Shown here piece after piece: positions 1-11,528 of a DNA stretch of 64,000 nucleotides. Where the stretch lies: contig NC_079207.1 in the NCBI RefSeq assembly GCF_026745355.1, positions 17,950,959 to 18,014,958 on the forward strand, in the 5' to 3' direction. This stretch comes from Beta vulgaris subsp. vulgaris. Taxonomy: Eukaryota; Streptophyta; Magnoliopsida; Caryophyllales; Amaranthaceae. Each line of letters begins with the position of its first letter. Within the stretch, counting starts at the first letter, position 1. Below the pieces are notes generated by a model that worked only from the letters and a program-made list of their open reading frames with translations, did not search any database and was not told the origin of the DNA. The position numbers and the translations under genes are program-made.

Positions 1-1403
1 GTCGAGGAAAAGCTTCAAGAAAAGATAGATGAAGGTCAGTTTAGTTAAGATGGTGGTAGTCTGGAGATTGAGATAATATCTCAACCTACATCATTAGAAA
101 AAGATAAAAGTTCATGGAAAACAGGAGGGGACATTGTAGAAATATTGAATAAGAAAGGTCAAGTCAAACTGAAGATAATGAAGACGAAGGACCTCACCCA
201 ACACTACGTAAGACTACAAGGCAGAGAAAGCCAAATCCAAGATATGTAAATGTTGCAATGGTTGAGGATGTAAAAGACCCAAGTAGTTATCATGAGGCAG
301 CTGGAAGCAGAGGATGATAAAATTCCATGGAAGAATAAATTCAAGCTTTGCATCAGAATGAGACTTGGGAATTAGTGCCAAAGCCTCGAGAAGTTCAACA
401 TATTTCTTGCAAATGGGTATACAAAGTGAACACTAGACTGATGGTACCATTGAAAGGTACAAGATATGACTTGTAGCTTGAGGATTTTCTCAGTAATGTA
501 GGCTAGACTACGATGAAACGTTTAATCTAGTTGCCAAGATTACTACAGTTCATGTTTTACTAGCACTTGCATCTAGTAATTCTTGGAAACTCTGGCAGAT
601 GGACGTCAAAAATGCATTTCTACATGGTGAGTTGGATAGAGACATCTATATTGATCAACCTAAGGGGTTCGAGAGTCAATCTTATCCACACCATGTATGA
701 AAGTTGAAGAAGGCGCTCAATGGTTTGAATCAAGCACCACGCGCCTGTTATGGTAAGATAGCAGAGTTTATGTTACCTAGTGGTTGTTCTGTAGTACCAA
801 TTGATTCGGTCTTATTTGTAAAAGCTCAAGATGAAAAGTTGGCAATAGTTCTTGTACATGTGGATGATCTTATCATCACAGGAGATTTTGAAGAGGAGAT
901 TCAACAATCAAGAGCTATTCTTTCAGTACGATTCCAAATGAAGGAGTTCAGAGAACTAAAACATTTTCTTTGTCTTGAAGTGGAGCGGACTAAGGATGGG
1001 ATATTTCTATGCCAATAGAAATATGCATGTGATCTTCTAGAAAAATATGGAATGGTCGATTACAAGCCTATGTCAACTTGAATGAAGGTTAATGCAAGGT
1101 TATGTTCAGTCGAAGGCAAAGATCTATAAGATGTAACCATGTACAAACAATTGGTGGGAAGTATTATCTATCTCATGTTAATGAGACCAGATATTGCATA
1201 TGCAGCATGTATGATTTGTCGGTTCATGCAAAAACCGATGAAACTTCACCTATAGGCAGTACGACGGATATTAAGGTACTTGAAAAGGACCATTGACTAT
1301 GGCATCATGTACTGCAATGATAAAGAGTTTGAAGTTACTGGATACGGTGATGCTGATAATGCTGGTGATCTTGACACACGATGCTCAACTATTGGTTATG
1401 TGT
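1..1403 (+). pseudogene. Ty1/copia pol remnant, reverse transcriptase part
   Basis: Decayed copia polyprotein, readable in pieces across several frames. Around 320-440 it matches the start of the copia RT domain (NETWELVPKPREV, then CKWVYKV). Around 600-680 it reads WQMDVKNAFLHGEL. The ORF at 704-1018 carries [19 protein letters not shown] and the catalytic-type block [10 protein letters not shown]. After a stop at 1018 the frame continues with KYACDLLEKYGMVDYKP, and [13 protein letters not shown] appears just before 1403. Stops and frameshifts rule out a functional product. The gag end lies left of the window. At 1403/1404 the reading breaks into unrelated DNA and resumes near 4398, so an insertion splits the element. 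Confidence 0.9.
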
Positions 1404-4397
1404 TGTAATTCCCCGTAATTTTATATATTTTATAAATATATTTTAATATACATTTAAGTATATTTTAGTAATTTAATGATTTATTTCTTGAAAGGTTGAC
1501 TATTTTAAAGTCAAAGGAATTATTTAATGAGTAAAGTAGTCAAATATTTTATTTAGTCATACTTTGAAAATTATTTAAATAGCTTAAAACATCTTTTGAT
1601 TTAGCAAAGATGATTTAAAACTGGGTTAGAAGAATCCAACCACACAAATTACCCAACCATAAATATTATTTAAGCCCAAACACCTTTTGCAAAGCCCAAA
1701 AGGGGGTAAGTATATAAACTCCAAATATTTTCCCACACGCTTATTTTCTCTCTCTTCCTCTCCCCTAATTTTCGGCCCTCCTCTTTGTTTTTTCTCTCTC
1801 TCTCCTTTCTTCTCCTCCTCTTTGTGTAGTTCAGCCGATAGCAGGCCGGCCACCGGATCACCGCCCAACCACCGGTCAGCCGTCGCCACCGCCTCTTCCC
1901 TTCTGGTGTCGCTTTCCTCTTCCTTCTCTTTGGTTATATTCTTCCTCGTCTAGTTTTATTGAATGCAAAGTTTATATTTTTAAGTATTGTTTTAATGTGT
2001 TTATGTTTAAAGTTATAGTTTAATGATTTAAAAATAAATTTCAGATTATGTAATTTATATAATGAAGTAATTAAATTTCAAATTTATTTATCATGTTTAA
2101 CTTAGGATTTTAAGTGTCAAAGAATGGATTTTTAGGGTTTTATAAATTGGTAAATCATAGTAGTATATTATAGTTTATGAAATTGAATACTCTTATGATT
2201 TTGATATTATTTAAGGATGTTTTAAACGGTAATTAATACATTTTAAGTTGCTGAATTTTTTATTAGGTTGCTTATGATGGGGTTTTATGATCAAAGTATG
2301 AGTTTTTAAGGATTTTTAATGATGGAAAAGGTTTTTAAACACTTTTAAAGAGGCTTTAAAGTATTTTAATATTGCTAGTAATTTATAGAGTATTGATTTG
2401 TGGTTATGCTGATTATTGGTAGGCGAAGAATTCTCTTTAGGCAACTTTTAAGCTTGTCAAGGTGGACTTGAACTTTGTCTTCACATGGTACGTACATACC
2501 TATGTGTGGGTTGTGTTCGAATAAGAGTTTCGCAAAGGCAGAAAAGATGACTTTCAAGAGGCTGTGCCGTGATAGGAGATCACTGACTTGAAAGCAATTA
2601 CGGCCCGACAATGGTGGTTATCGATCTTGGCCGGAATGCTCCCCAAGGTTTACACAGCAGCTAAGAATGCCACCACTAGCAAACTGAGCTTCAGAGAAGA
2701 GCACGAAAACCCAGGAATAGAGAAGAGAAGAGAAGAGAAAAGAGTGTTTGTTTTTGTGTGTGTCTGACTGAACAGCCACACACGCATAGCTCCCGGGTCC
2801 AAAACTTTAGTTAAGTTAAGTTTATTCCCCAAAGCCCAAAGCCCAAAGCCCAAGGCCCATGGCCCATGGCCCTGGCCCGGTCCGGGCGGGCGGCGCGCGC
2901 GCGTGTGTGATAGCAAGCCCAAACCAAACATATCATCCAACCACAAAAGCATCTCTAGTCACAACTCAATAGATGGAAGGAGGGAGGAAGTATATAAACA
3001 TGAAGAAATTCCCTCCCACAAGCAATGTGGGACAAACAAGAAAATGAGCCAAGGCTTTTCCAAGCCTTAACTCCAACAGGTTGGATTAGTATCGTGTCCT
3101 AAGGCTGGGATTTATGTAGTATCAAGTATAGGGAACTAACTTTAGTTCATATGTGATTTATCTTCAATTGTATTTACATGTTTTATGTCGTTGTGTGAAC
3201 CATGTTGATTATGATGATTATATTATGTTTATATGGATGATTATGCAAGTATATGGGATTTGGAAACTTTATTTTATTAATTCACACGAGGGATTAATAA
3301 TTATGTTGGTATTGGATCATGGATTGGATCTTGTTATTTCCTTTGGATTATTTACTTACTTTATGAGGACCGAGGGCCTTACTCGGTAAGTTAGTTATTC
3401 ACCTTGAAAGGTTGGTTCGTTGTTGACTTCGTTCAACAAATAAATAAAGGTCATGGATTTAATGTGGGAATTAATTTTGGGTTATTAAGTTGATGATCAC
3501 CTTATCTAATCCTAAGATAAAAATGAAAGTTTATGATTTTTTGATGATTATGTTATTTGTCCTACTTGTGAGTTATAACAAGTGAATAAATTATTAATCA
3601 TGTAAAGTGAAACGTGAATAGCAATAGCTTTAGACTTACGCACGTATGAAGTGTTGGGCTAGTATGAGTTGGAGTACATGGTGGTATCCCATGACTTTTC
3701 TTGGGACCAGATTGATCATCGTGTCCTTTTTTTATTTAAAAGGTTCCTCGATATCGTACGTTAGGGGATTACGGAGTGTACACATACTTTGTCTTCTAGA
3801 TTGAAGACTGATTTCAGTTTAAACAACTCGTTTCATTGACTATTCCATCTAAAGTAATTAACTTATTAGTTGAGGAGTTTAGTTCAGTAAAACTAGTCTG
3901 ATATCTTAGTATATTATCATTTATCCATGCTTAATATTTATTAGTATCATATTTGGTTTTATATTTATTTACTATGTAGTACTCAGTTTTGCTTATTACG
4001 TGCTTTATGTGTATGTGTTGATCATGGATATGCCTTATTAATCACGTGATAACCCATTTGGCGAACAGTCTCTCGGGATCAATAGAGCATCGTCATTTAC
4101 AGGTTTGAAGATAATGCATCATGGGTTCGGGAATTTAAAGAGCTTGTGTTGATTTTATATTTTATAGTTGACTTTATATTTTCTAGTTGACTTTTATATT
4201 TGAGATTGACTTTTGACTTTATGTAGGTTCGACTTTTGGAGTTGACTTTTGGTTGACTAAGTTTTATTTTTCAAAGTTATTTATTATTATTTCTGCTGCA
4301 AAATTATGAAAAAGCCGAAACCTTATCACAAGGGCGGTTTCTAAGTTTTATATTGAAAAGATATTTTTGGAAAATAGAGAATTGTCGGGGTGTTACA
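1404..4397. mobile_element. ~3.0 kb non-coding insertion in the copia, TGTAA...TTACA ends
   Basis: This block separates the copia RT and RNase H parts. It starts TGTAATTCCCCG and ends CGGGGTGTTACA, so it has short inverted TG...CA termini like an LTR. I find no gag or pol ORF. A TATA-like motif (tatataaac near 1711) is followed by CT-rich sequence, as in an LTR promoter. A long solo LTR of a Ty3/gypsy element is the simplest reading; a non-autonomous element is the alternative. The 5-bp flanks (TGTGT and TATTG) do not match, so the ends are tentative. The ORFs inside look like chance ORFs. Confidence 0.55.
2830..2909. repeat. GC-rich CCCAAAG / GGCCCAT short repeat and (CG)n tract
   Basis: A run of AAAGCCC units turns into GGCCCAT units and then a GGGCGGGCGGCGCGCGCG tract. 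It is the most GC-rich stretch of its neighbourhood. It sits ~90 bp upstream of a second TATA-like motif (agtatataaac near 2991), so a promoter role inside the insertion is possible but unproven. Confidence 0.6.
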
Positions 4398-4825
4398 TAT
4401 TGAAAAGATATTACACGAGCAGTATATTGTTGTAGCAAGAACAGCCAATAGTATCATCGTCAAGTACGAAAGTAAAATATAGAGCGGCGACTATGACTAC
4501 ACAAAAATTAGTGTGGTTGACAGAATTACTCAAGGATCTGCATCAATCAACTGATCAGGGAATCAGGTTAGCTTTTTATAATCAATGTGCAATACATTTA
4601 GCAAAAAATCTTGTTTTTTCACGTCAGGACAAAACATGTGGAGGTACATTATCATTTTGTCCGAGAGAAGGTTCTATGGGATGAGATTATACTTGAACAA
4701 GTGAATGCAGAATACATGGTTGCTGATATATTCACAAAAGGTCTTGGAGGACCAAAGTTTGAAAAGTTCCATATAAACAACTTGGTATGACGTCGAACTT
4801 TAAGAAAGCAATCGTTGAGGGGGAG
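4398..4825 (+). pseudogene. Ty1/copia RNase H remnant and polypurine tract
   Basis: Continuation of the left-hand copia. Around 4425-4490 the sequence matches the conserved copia QPIVS...EYRA block in shifted frames. The ORF at 4493-4684 (TTQKLVWLTELLKDLH, then LAFYNQCAIHLAKN) corresponds to the WL..LL.EL..... DN..AI.LA.NP region of copia RNase H. The ADIFTKGL-like end follows near 4715-4745 in another frame. The purine tract GAGGGGGAG at 4817-4825 is the usual polypurine tract just before a copia 3' LTR. Frameshifts make it non-functional. Confidence 0.85.
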
Positions 4826-5268
4826 TGTTAAAATACAACTCTTACTTTGGTCATACAATTTGACTCTAAATGTAGATAGTAAAAAGCTACCATCCTACAC
4901 TCCTCCTTAAAGCCTATAACATACCTTAGTTTAAAAAGTTTTTCAAGCATTAATTGATAGTGTGAAAACAATCAAACCAATAGTGGAGTGTAGTACTATA
5001 AATAGGTGTTGTATGTTTGTTGCAATTTGTGCCCAGCCTTGTGAGTTGTGAAGTAGTAATACTAATAATAGTATTACAGGAGCTAGTTTGTGAGTGGAGA
5101 TAAATTTTTAAAGAGTACCTTTATTAACTTCATGTATGTATGAGTGTTGTACCACAAAAATAATATAAGTGTGTTGTAGTATTTACATGTGAACAACTCT
5201 TTAATTCTTTTATCAACTTATTTATTGTTGTTAATCTTTCCACATTATTACCTCAAAATAGCCTACAA
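4826..5268 (+). mobile_element. Probable 3' LTR of the copia remnant
   Basis: The sequence directly after the polypurine tract starts TGTTAAAATACAAC, a normal copia LTR start. A TATA-like motif (actataaataggtg near 4996) fits an LTR promoter. The right end is set at the CA of GCCTACA near 5268. With no second LTR in the window to align, the end is approximate. Length ~440 bp. Confidence 0.6.
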
Positions 5269-6131
5269 TGCTGACGATGGAATAGCGAGAAAAGAAGAGA
5301 GAAATAAGATTGGAAGAGAAAAGTATTTACGATGATACAATAATTACTGATCAAACTCTATTTACGGTAAAATGATATAGTACATTGAAAAAAAATTGTT
5401 ATATAAGTTCATTTTTTGAAAGAAAAATTTTGAAATATAGTTTTTGAAAAAAAAATTGATTATAAAAGATAATTTTATGAAATTTTTCCTAAATTGACAA
5501 TGTTGACAAGGTTAGTCTTTCATATGAAGGGAAAACAAACACAAGAATACAAGCTACCCCAATACAACTATTTCTTAATTGATTATAGTCCACCTATAAC
5601 TTTTATCACATATATACCCGTTTGTACCAATGATATTGACTTTCTCATTTCTAAATGAACAAAAAACAAGTCTTAGTTGTACATAACATGGTGCAGCTAG
5701 GTGTATAATGGATATACTTTAATTAAAATTAAATGTAAAACTAGAATTGAATTTATTTTTTATCTATATGAACTACAAAGACACTATAAAATACAATTAG
5801 ATTGGTAGTTATTATGCAAAATGCCATATGATTTAATTTATGTAATGTGATATATAGGTCAAACACAAGTTTCGGTTCGTGTCAATTCAAGTTCGATTCA
5901 ATCTTCTCACTTTTCAATAACTTATGTCTGGTTATTATTGGGTTGGGTCAGCTACTTCATTTTCCCTTGTTTGTGTTCTTCTTACGTTTCATTTGTTAAG
6001 TTCTTTTTTATATACCAACAATAAAATTATAATGCCACATGTGTACCGGATGCCCGGAATTAACCCAATAGCAGGAAAATGAAGCAAATGAAACGTTGAT
6101 CTTTCCGCAATGACATTCTAAAAAGAATCTT
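5269..6131. other. AT-rich intergenic DNA
   Basis: No ORF, RNA gene or clear repeat recognised. A-run-rich and T-run-rich stretches near 5385-5490 only. Confidence 0.5.
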
Positions 6132-6748
6132 GCTAACGGATGTCCCGAGATGCTCGGGGCGCTAGATAAGAAATATATTGTTCTACTTAATTACTCATAT
6201 TTATATAAAATAATAGAATAAGGTATAATTTCAATGCAAAATATTTAATGTTTTTCAAAAGAAAAAGGAAAAATATTTAATTCCAATGCAAGACACTCAA
6301 ATGTATTACATTGAAATTATACATTATTATATTATTTTATACTCCCTCCGTCCCAAAATATAATTCTCATTTCTCTTTTTTCACGGTAATTTATGCAAGT
6401 AGAATTTAAGAGGAATAATAATAATTTTTATTTATTTAAATAAATGTTGTATGGGAAAAGATGATTTTAGGAGAGAGAATGGAGAATAATTGGTGAAAGA
6501 GTATTAATTGTAACATTTTGATTGAATAAACAAAGGAAAAAACAAAATTCAAGAAGCAAATAAGTGATGGGACACGGTTTTTCTAGACAAATTATGGAAA
6601 AATGTGAAACTAAATATAAAAACGGAAACTAGATTTTGGGACACCCAAAATGTAAATGAAAACTATATGTTGGGACGGAGGGAGTATAAATATGAGTAAT
6701 TAAGTAGAACAATATATTTCTTAACTAGCACCTCAGACGTCCGTTAGC
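6132..6748. mobile_element. Hairpin MITE carrying a nested Stowaway MITE
   Basis: The ends GCTAACGGATGTC (6132) and GACGTCCGTTAGC (to 6748) are inverted repeats with one mismatch. Inside them a 39-bp perfect inverted repeat pairs 6167-6205 with 6685-6723. Without the Stowaway at 6342-6684 the element is ~270 bp, a normal MITE size. The left part also contains a smaller foldback (tataatttcaatg near 6222 and cattgaaattata near 6314). Confidence 0.8.
6342..6684. mobile_element. Stowaway-type MITE (Tc1/mariner), 343 bp
   Basis: TIRs CTCCCTCCGTCCCA and TGGGACGGAGGGAG are exact reverse complements, with TA target duplications at 6340-6341 and 6685-6686. No coding capacity. CTCCCTCCGT termini and TA duplication are the family hallmarks. 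Confidence 0.95.
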
Positions 6749-6945
6749 TTTTGCCTTCTAAAAATGAGTCTTAACATGAAATAATCAAAAGAATTTTTTT
6801 CCAGGGTAGAAGTAACCAAAAGGTTGAAAAGCAGACATTGCAATTATACAAAAGTAACAATTTTATCATAATCTAATCAATTAGAAAGCAAAAAGTATGA
6901 TCAATTATGCAACAGAACGAAAAAAGAAGTAACAAAATAGTAAAT

Positions 6946-6951
6946 TTTATT
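6946..6951 (-). terminator. Candidate AATAAA poly(A) signal of the AGP gene
   Basis: TTTATT on the plus strand reads AATAAA on the coding strand, ~250 nt past the AGP stop codon. The spacing suits a plant 3' UTR. No transcript evidence. Confidence 0.4.
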
Positions 6952-7203
6952 AGTAGTCCATGTACACGGGATTCTTTACAAAAGAATTTCTACTTCTCAG
7001 CACCTCAGAATCCATAAACGACCAAAATAATAATAATCCTCTAATACCCTCAAAAAAAGGTCAACAGTCAACACCCAAATTCAATAAATGTAATTTAAAT
7101 TACAGTAAAACCCCAAAAATAAAGTAAATACTTCACAAACAAAGAGAAAATAAAAAAAACAGTAAGAAAGATCTAAGAAAAGAGCCACGAAAACTCAATA
7201 ATA

Positions 7204-7641
7204 TTAAACCATCAAAGCAGCAACGAACCCACCGAAGAGAACAGCGCCAGCAACGGCGGACCTTCCAGCAGAGTTTCCGGCAGGGTTGTCAGAAACTGGG
7301 CTATCAGCGCCGGGACCTGCAGCAGGAGTTAAAGCGCTGGGAACTGAAGCGGAGGGAACATCAGCTGCGGGGGCAGAAGCTGGGACGAAAGCGGCGGGTC
7401 CGGTGGCAGTGGTTGGTGCGGGAGATGGAGTAGCGGTTGGTGGTGCTACTGGAGTAGCGACTGGGGAAGGAGTTGGGGTTGCGGTAGGAGGTGCAACAGG
7501 TGTAGGCGCAAGTGGTGCAGGTGCTGGTGTTGCAGTAGGCGGTGCAGGGGTTACAACAGGTGTTGGTGCAGGAGCTTGGGCCATACAAGTGGCAACCAAG
7601 AGAGAAAGGAGGAAAAATACTTGGGTTTTAGTGTATGCCAT
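7204..7641 (-). CDS. Classical arabinogalactan protein, GPI-anchored type
   Basis: Single-exon gene for 145 aa. Residues 1-21 (MAYTKTQVFFLLSLLVATCMA) form a signal peptide with a likely cut before QAPAPTP. Residues ~22-80 are dense in AP, TP, SP and PT dipeptides, the substrate pattern for prolyl hydroxylation and type-II arabinogalactan O-glycosylation. A second Ala/Ser/Pro-rich stretch follows. The C-terminus has a small-residue stretch (GNSAGRSA) and a hydrophobic tail (VAGAVLFGGFVAALMV), the usual GPI-anchor signal. The expected product is a plasma-membrane or cell-wall proteoglycan. The start is supported by a TATA box ~200 bp upstream and a CT-rich leader. Long ORFs on the other strand and frames are shadows of the low-complexity repeat. 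Family assignment is firm; the exact AGP number is not determined. Confidence 0.93.
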   Translation of the reverse strand: MAYTKTQVFFLLSLLVATCMAQAPAPTPVVTPAPPTATPAPAPLAPTPVAPPTATPTPSPVATPVAPPTATPSPAPTTATGPAAFVPASAPAADVPSASVPSALTPAAGPGADSPVSDNPAGNSAGRSAVAGAVLFGGFVAALMV

Positions 7642-7694
7642 TTGTAAGTTGTCTAAAGAATGAGATGTAGATAGAGAGAGAATAAGGTTTGTTT

Positions 7695-7696
<2 letters not shown>

Positions 7697-7732
<36 letters not shown>
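7697..7732. repeat. (GA)n microsatellite in the AGP 5' leader
   Basis: About 17-18 AG units. On the coding strand this is a CT tract between the predicted transcription start and the AGP ATG, a common feature of plant 5' UTRs and core promoters (Y patch or GAGA-type). Confidence 0.9.
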
Positions 7733-7736
<4 letters not shown>

Positions 7737-7837
7737 TTGTAGTAGTGGGGTGAGAGAAGATTGGAAAGTGGGGGTATAAAAAGAGGAGTAATGTGTAGAA
7801 ATAATTTGAGTGAAGATTCCAAAGGAATAGATTAAAG

Positions 7838-7845
7838 TATTTATA
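7838..7845 (-). promoter_or_regulatory. TATA box of the AGP gene
   Basis: The coding strand reads TATAAATAC here. It would place transcription start near 7808 and give a 5' UTR of ~165 nt that includes the CT repeat. Confidence 0.6.
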
Positions 7846-7849
7846 ATGG

Positions 7850-8423
7850 GGTTGGAATGGGTGGGAAGGGGGACTTTTTCATTTGGTAAAGGGATAAAGG
7901 CGGTGGAATGAGTTGGAAATTGCGGTGAAGTTTGTTTGTATGACATGAATTATACACGACTTTATGTGTTATGACTTAGCTTGCATTTGAAATTTAGGGT
8001 TGGCAATGTAATACTTTTCTAAAATGTGATTTACTTTTTCATATAACTATATTTTAAGAAGCAAATCATCTTTTTGGTTTCTTTCTTTAATTGTGTGTTT
8101 CTTCGTTGTCCGCTAATAATGCACTTTTATTTCGTTATTAGGTTTTGTGAGAATTCTTTGGATGTAGCCAATTGAATGTCTGCATATTATATGGAATCAA
8201 TTTAATAAGGAATATAAGATATTTCTCTTTTTTTTCCTACAAAAATAACTATCTTATTTGGAAGTATATGGTAACTCAGGCATGATGGCCTCCATATTTT
8301 TTATACATTCTTTAAAATGCCTCTAGTGGAGATACAAACCTTACCACTAGGCCAAGCGTACTACTTGATACACTCCATTTGTATTGAATACATGCATCGC
8401 TTTTATTATATATATTCGAAGTG

Positions 8424-8424
<1 letters not shown>
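7850..8424. other. Upstream region of the AGP gene
   Basis: No gene seen. It is the presumed proximal promoter of the AGP gene, with no motif I can assign. Confidence 0.4.

Positions 8425-8474
<50 letters not shown>
8425..8474. repeat. (TA)n microsatellite
   Basis: About 25 uninterrupted TA units; the ORF across it is repeat-driven. Confidence 0.97.
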
Positions 8475-8475
<1 letters not shown>

Positions 8476-10468
8476 CTCAAATTGTTACAAGGTACAGAAA
8501 GATGAATTCACAGATGTTAGAATTGACAATGACAATATTTGATAGATGTGATCGATTACTTGAATGATGTAATGAAGCTACAAATGACGTGTATTACAAA
8601 TATTTTTTAATCAATTTTTGAGTCGTAATTGAAAATCAACTCAATACTTTCATAAATATCAAAATTATATAAACCTTTAGGAAGTCTAGCTATTCATTAG
8701 CCACTATTACTTTGAAACAACTCCATCCTACCATAGTAATCAAGAAGCACAAAATTTCATCTATCAACTAGAGTAGTTAAAACTTAAAAGGTTATATTTT
8801 TCCAAGCAATAAACAGATCTAATAACTTTGAATAGTAACGTTTAATTCTCCATTGCTTAGCTACTAACTAATTCTATATATGATCTTAAGCTTGGTAGTG
8901 GACTATAACCAACCAAACATAACAAGGATAAAAGAAAATAGCATATCATTTTTTACTCATGCAAGAGTTAACGACTTATAGGAAATTGTAGGCTGCTTAT
9001 TAAGAGAAATGGGCGTGTATTATCATTGATTAACCGCGTCAAAGTGCATATGAAGTTTCTTATTTGTCAATTACGTAAGCTTTAGTTTACTTGTTTTTAG
9101 GCTTTATTAAATCTTATCATCTTTGAAATCTTCAAACCTCTGTATAATTCGAAGAAAGCAGTCATGCAAAAATAAGGTTAATTAACGATGAAACATGTGA
9201 CACGTGTCCAGCATTAAGGAAAGAGTCAGCAATGTAAAAATAGGGACATGAAATTCTGTGAATAAAATCGTTGCTTGAAGTGACAAATATCACATTCAAG
9301 ATGCAACACGTGGGAAAGTTGGTATTGGTCAGTAAAACGTCCGCGTCTATTATCTTTTCTTAGTGTTCTTGGTCGATGTTTGTAGTAAAATTTGTTTGTG
9401 GGACGATTACTTGTTCTACGCGTTTTTACCTTCTTTGGTTGGTATTTTATCTCTATTTTATCTATCTGCGTTGTAGCGCATTTTGCGAAATTTTATTCTT
9501 TATTATTTTTGGAAAGAAACAGATGTGACGTTATTGGTAATATGGTATCATGATTTATGAACTCGTAAATTCGTAATCAAGTGTAGTGGATCGATCATTT
9601 CCGGTTCCGGGGTTACATACTTATTCATTGTGAAACAAAAAGAAAGATCGTTTTGAACGCTAGGGTTCTCTTTTGTAAAACCTATATATTGTGATGCCAT
9701 TAGTGAAATGCAAAAAAATTAATTTCTGAATTTCAAGCATATTATCTTACATATTTGTTACATATTTTTGGCAATGGAGTAAAATGTGAAATGTTCAAGT
9801 ATAAAATGTGCAAAATATGTGGAAGGCAGCACCTAAAATGAGGTGTTTCCGAGAGCACAATAGAGCCTTTGAAGAAAATGAGTAATTGTAATAGATGTTA
9901 AATATTTATAGAATATGAGTCTATATAAGAACATTTCTATAATTTGTATAAATGTGAAACGATTAATATCTATATTTCACATTTAAAAATTCACGTATTA
10001 GATGTATTGTCTTTCTCTAACTCAAATATGATTTTAATTTATGAAGAAATATATGCATAGCTTGATCTTTAAACGGTAATTCGTCGTTGCATAGCTTCTT
10101 TAAATGGTGATTCGACATTTTACTGTGATTCGCTTCTTTCACTTTTTTAAGAGTTGTAATTGATTCAATAGACAATTTTGTCTTTTGACTTGTAGGGTAA
10201 GATAAAAGTAAATAGAATTTGTGAGGACCAATATAAAAAGGAAGGAAAATATTGAAATAAACTAATATAGATTATTGAGCAATCTCCTAGAACAAAGGGA
10301 GTGACTATTAATTATAATTTAGATTATGAGGATTTTTGGCCTCCTCGATAGTATACTTTGTCCTTAATTTGCACACAACTCACTTTTGAGTGGTGCTATC
10401 AGTTACATGACATGCGCTTCTCTCATACCTCATAATAAAGGCGTATGTATGAGTAATTATATTGTGAG
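8475..10468. other. Intergenic DNA with two G-boxes
   Basis: No gene recognised. Two CACGTG cores lie 106 bp apart, at 9201-9206 in the palindromic context GACACGTGTC and at 9307-9312. They are possible bZIP/bHLH sites, but no adjacent gene start is visible. A short direct repeat (tgcatagctt...tttaaa) occurs near 10055 and 10088. Confidence 0.4.
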
Positions 10469-10492
10469 GGCCTGTTCTCTTCGGCATGAAAC

Positions 10493-10680
10493 AGCTGAAC
10501 TGAACTGAACTGAACTTATCAAAGCTGAACTGAACTGAACTGAACTTATCGGAGCTGAACTGAACTGAACTGAACTGAACTTATCAGAGCTGAACTGAAC
10601 TGAACTGAACTGAACTGAACTGAACTGAACTTAACTTAACTTAACTTAACTGAACTGAACTGAACTGAATTGAATTGAAT
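10493..10680 (+). repeat. Left (TGAAC)n array
   Basis: TGAAC pentamers broken every few units by a TTATCRGAGC spacer, so a higher-order unit of ~28-45 bp is visible. It decays rightward into TTAAC and TGAAT variants. Confidence 0.9.
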
Positions 10681-11347
10681 TAAATTGAATTGAATTATAT
10701 TACATTGAAATAATGAATGTAATAAATATATAAATAATATTTTAAACAATAATAATATGAATATTAAATAATAATTATAATGATAAGTAATAATAATGAA
10801 TAATAATAATAGTAGTATTTTGAATATCTTTAAATGATAGTTATAAATAAATAATATTAATAATCATAAATTAATAATAATAATAATTAATGATAGTAAT
10901 GATAATTAATAATAATTATTTTATATTATTTGTATTAATATATTAATACTTGACGACGATATATAATAACAATAATATCTAAGAAGTAAATTAATATTAC
11001 TATTTTAATAATTAGATTTAATAATTTAAAAATATTTAGTAATAAAAATAATGATTGGGTTAAATTACGTCATAAACCGTCTTGACGCGATTTGATTGGT
11101 TTATGGGCTAAAAAAAGTGGGTTTATTTGTGCTTTGACCTAAACCATGTTCCTCCTAATAATAATAGTAATAATAATTAGTAAAGCTATATAAAAAAAAT
11201 ATATAAACAACAACAAACAATAATAATAATAATAATAATAATACTTAATAGTAATGATATATATTTAAATAATAATAATAATAGTAATTAGTAAAATAAA
11301 TTATACCAACATAATAATATATATTTAACAAATGGTTATAAAAGAAT

Positions 11348-11508
11348 AGAGCTGAACTGAACTGAACTGAACTGAACTGATCTGAACTGAACTGAACTGA
11401 ACTGAACTGAACTTATTGGAGCTGAACTGAACTGAACTTATTGGAGCTGAATTGAACTGAACTGAACTTATTAGAGCTGAACTGAACTGAACTGAACTGA
11501 ACTGAAAA
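11348..11508 (+). repeat. Right (TGAAC)n array
   Basis: Same pentamer and same strand as the left array, with spacers TTATTGGAGC. The arrays are direct, not inverted, copies. Confidence 0.9.
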
Positions 11509-11528
11509 TAAGCTGGGGAGAACAGGCC

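Larger units (their letters stand above)
10469..11528. mobile_element. Non-autonomous TIR element built of (TGAAC)n arrays
   Basis: Termini GGCCTGTTCTC (10469) and GAGAACAGGCC (to 11528) are perfect 11-bp inverted repeats. The flanks TTGTGAG and TTGAGAG differ at one position, which suggests a decayed 7-8 bp target duplication as in hAT elements. Each end carries an array of TGAAC pentamers, and the middle ~660 bp is AT-rich and non-coding. No transposase. Confidence 0.7.

Noticed and set aside
7286..7663. Long Gly/Ala/Val-rich ORF on the plus strand, and a 75-aa Cys/Thr-rich ORF on the minus strand
   Set aside because: Both are shadows of the Pro/Ala-rich AGP coding repeat; no signal peptide or family match.
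7653..7946. Leu/Ser-rich minus-strand ORFs over the GA repeat
   Set aside because: Created by the (CT)n tract in the 5' leader and promoter.
8317..8505. ORF with an (IY)n stretch
   Set aside because: Translation of the (TA)n microsatellite.
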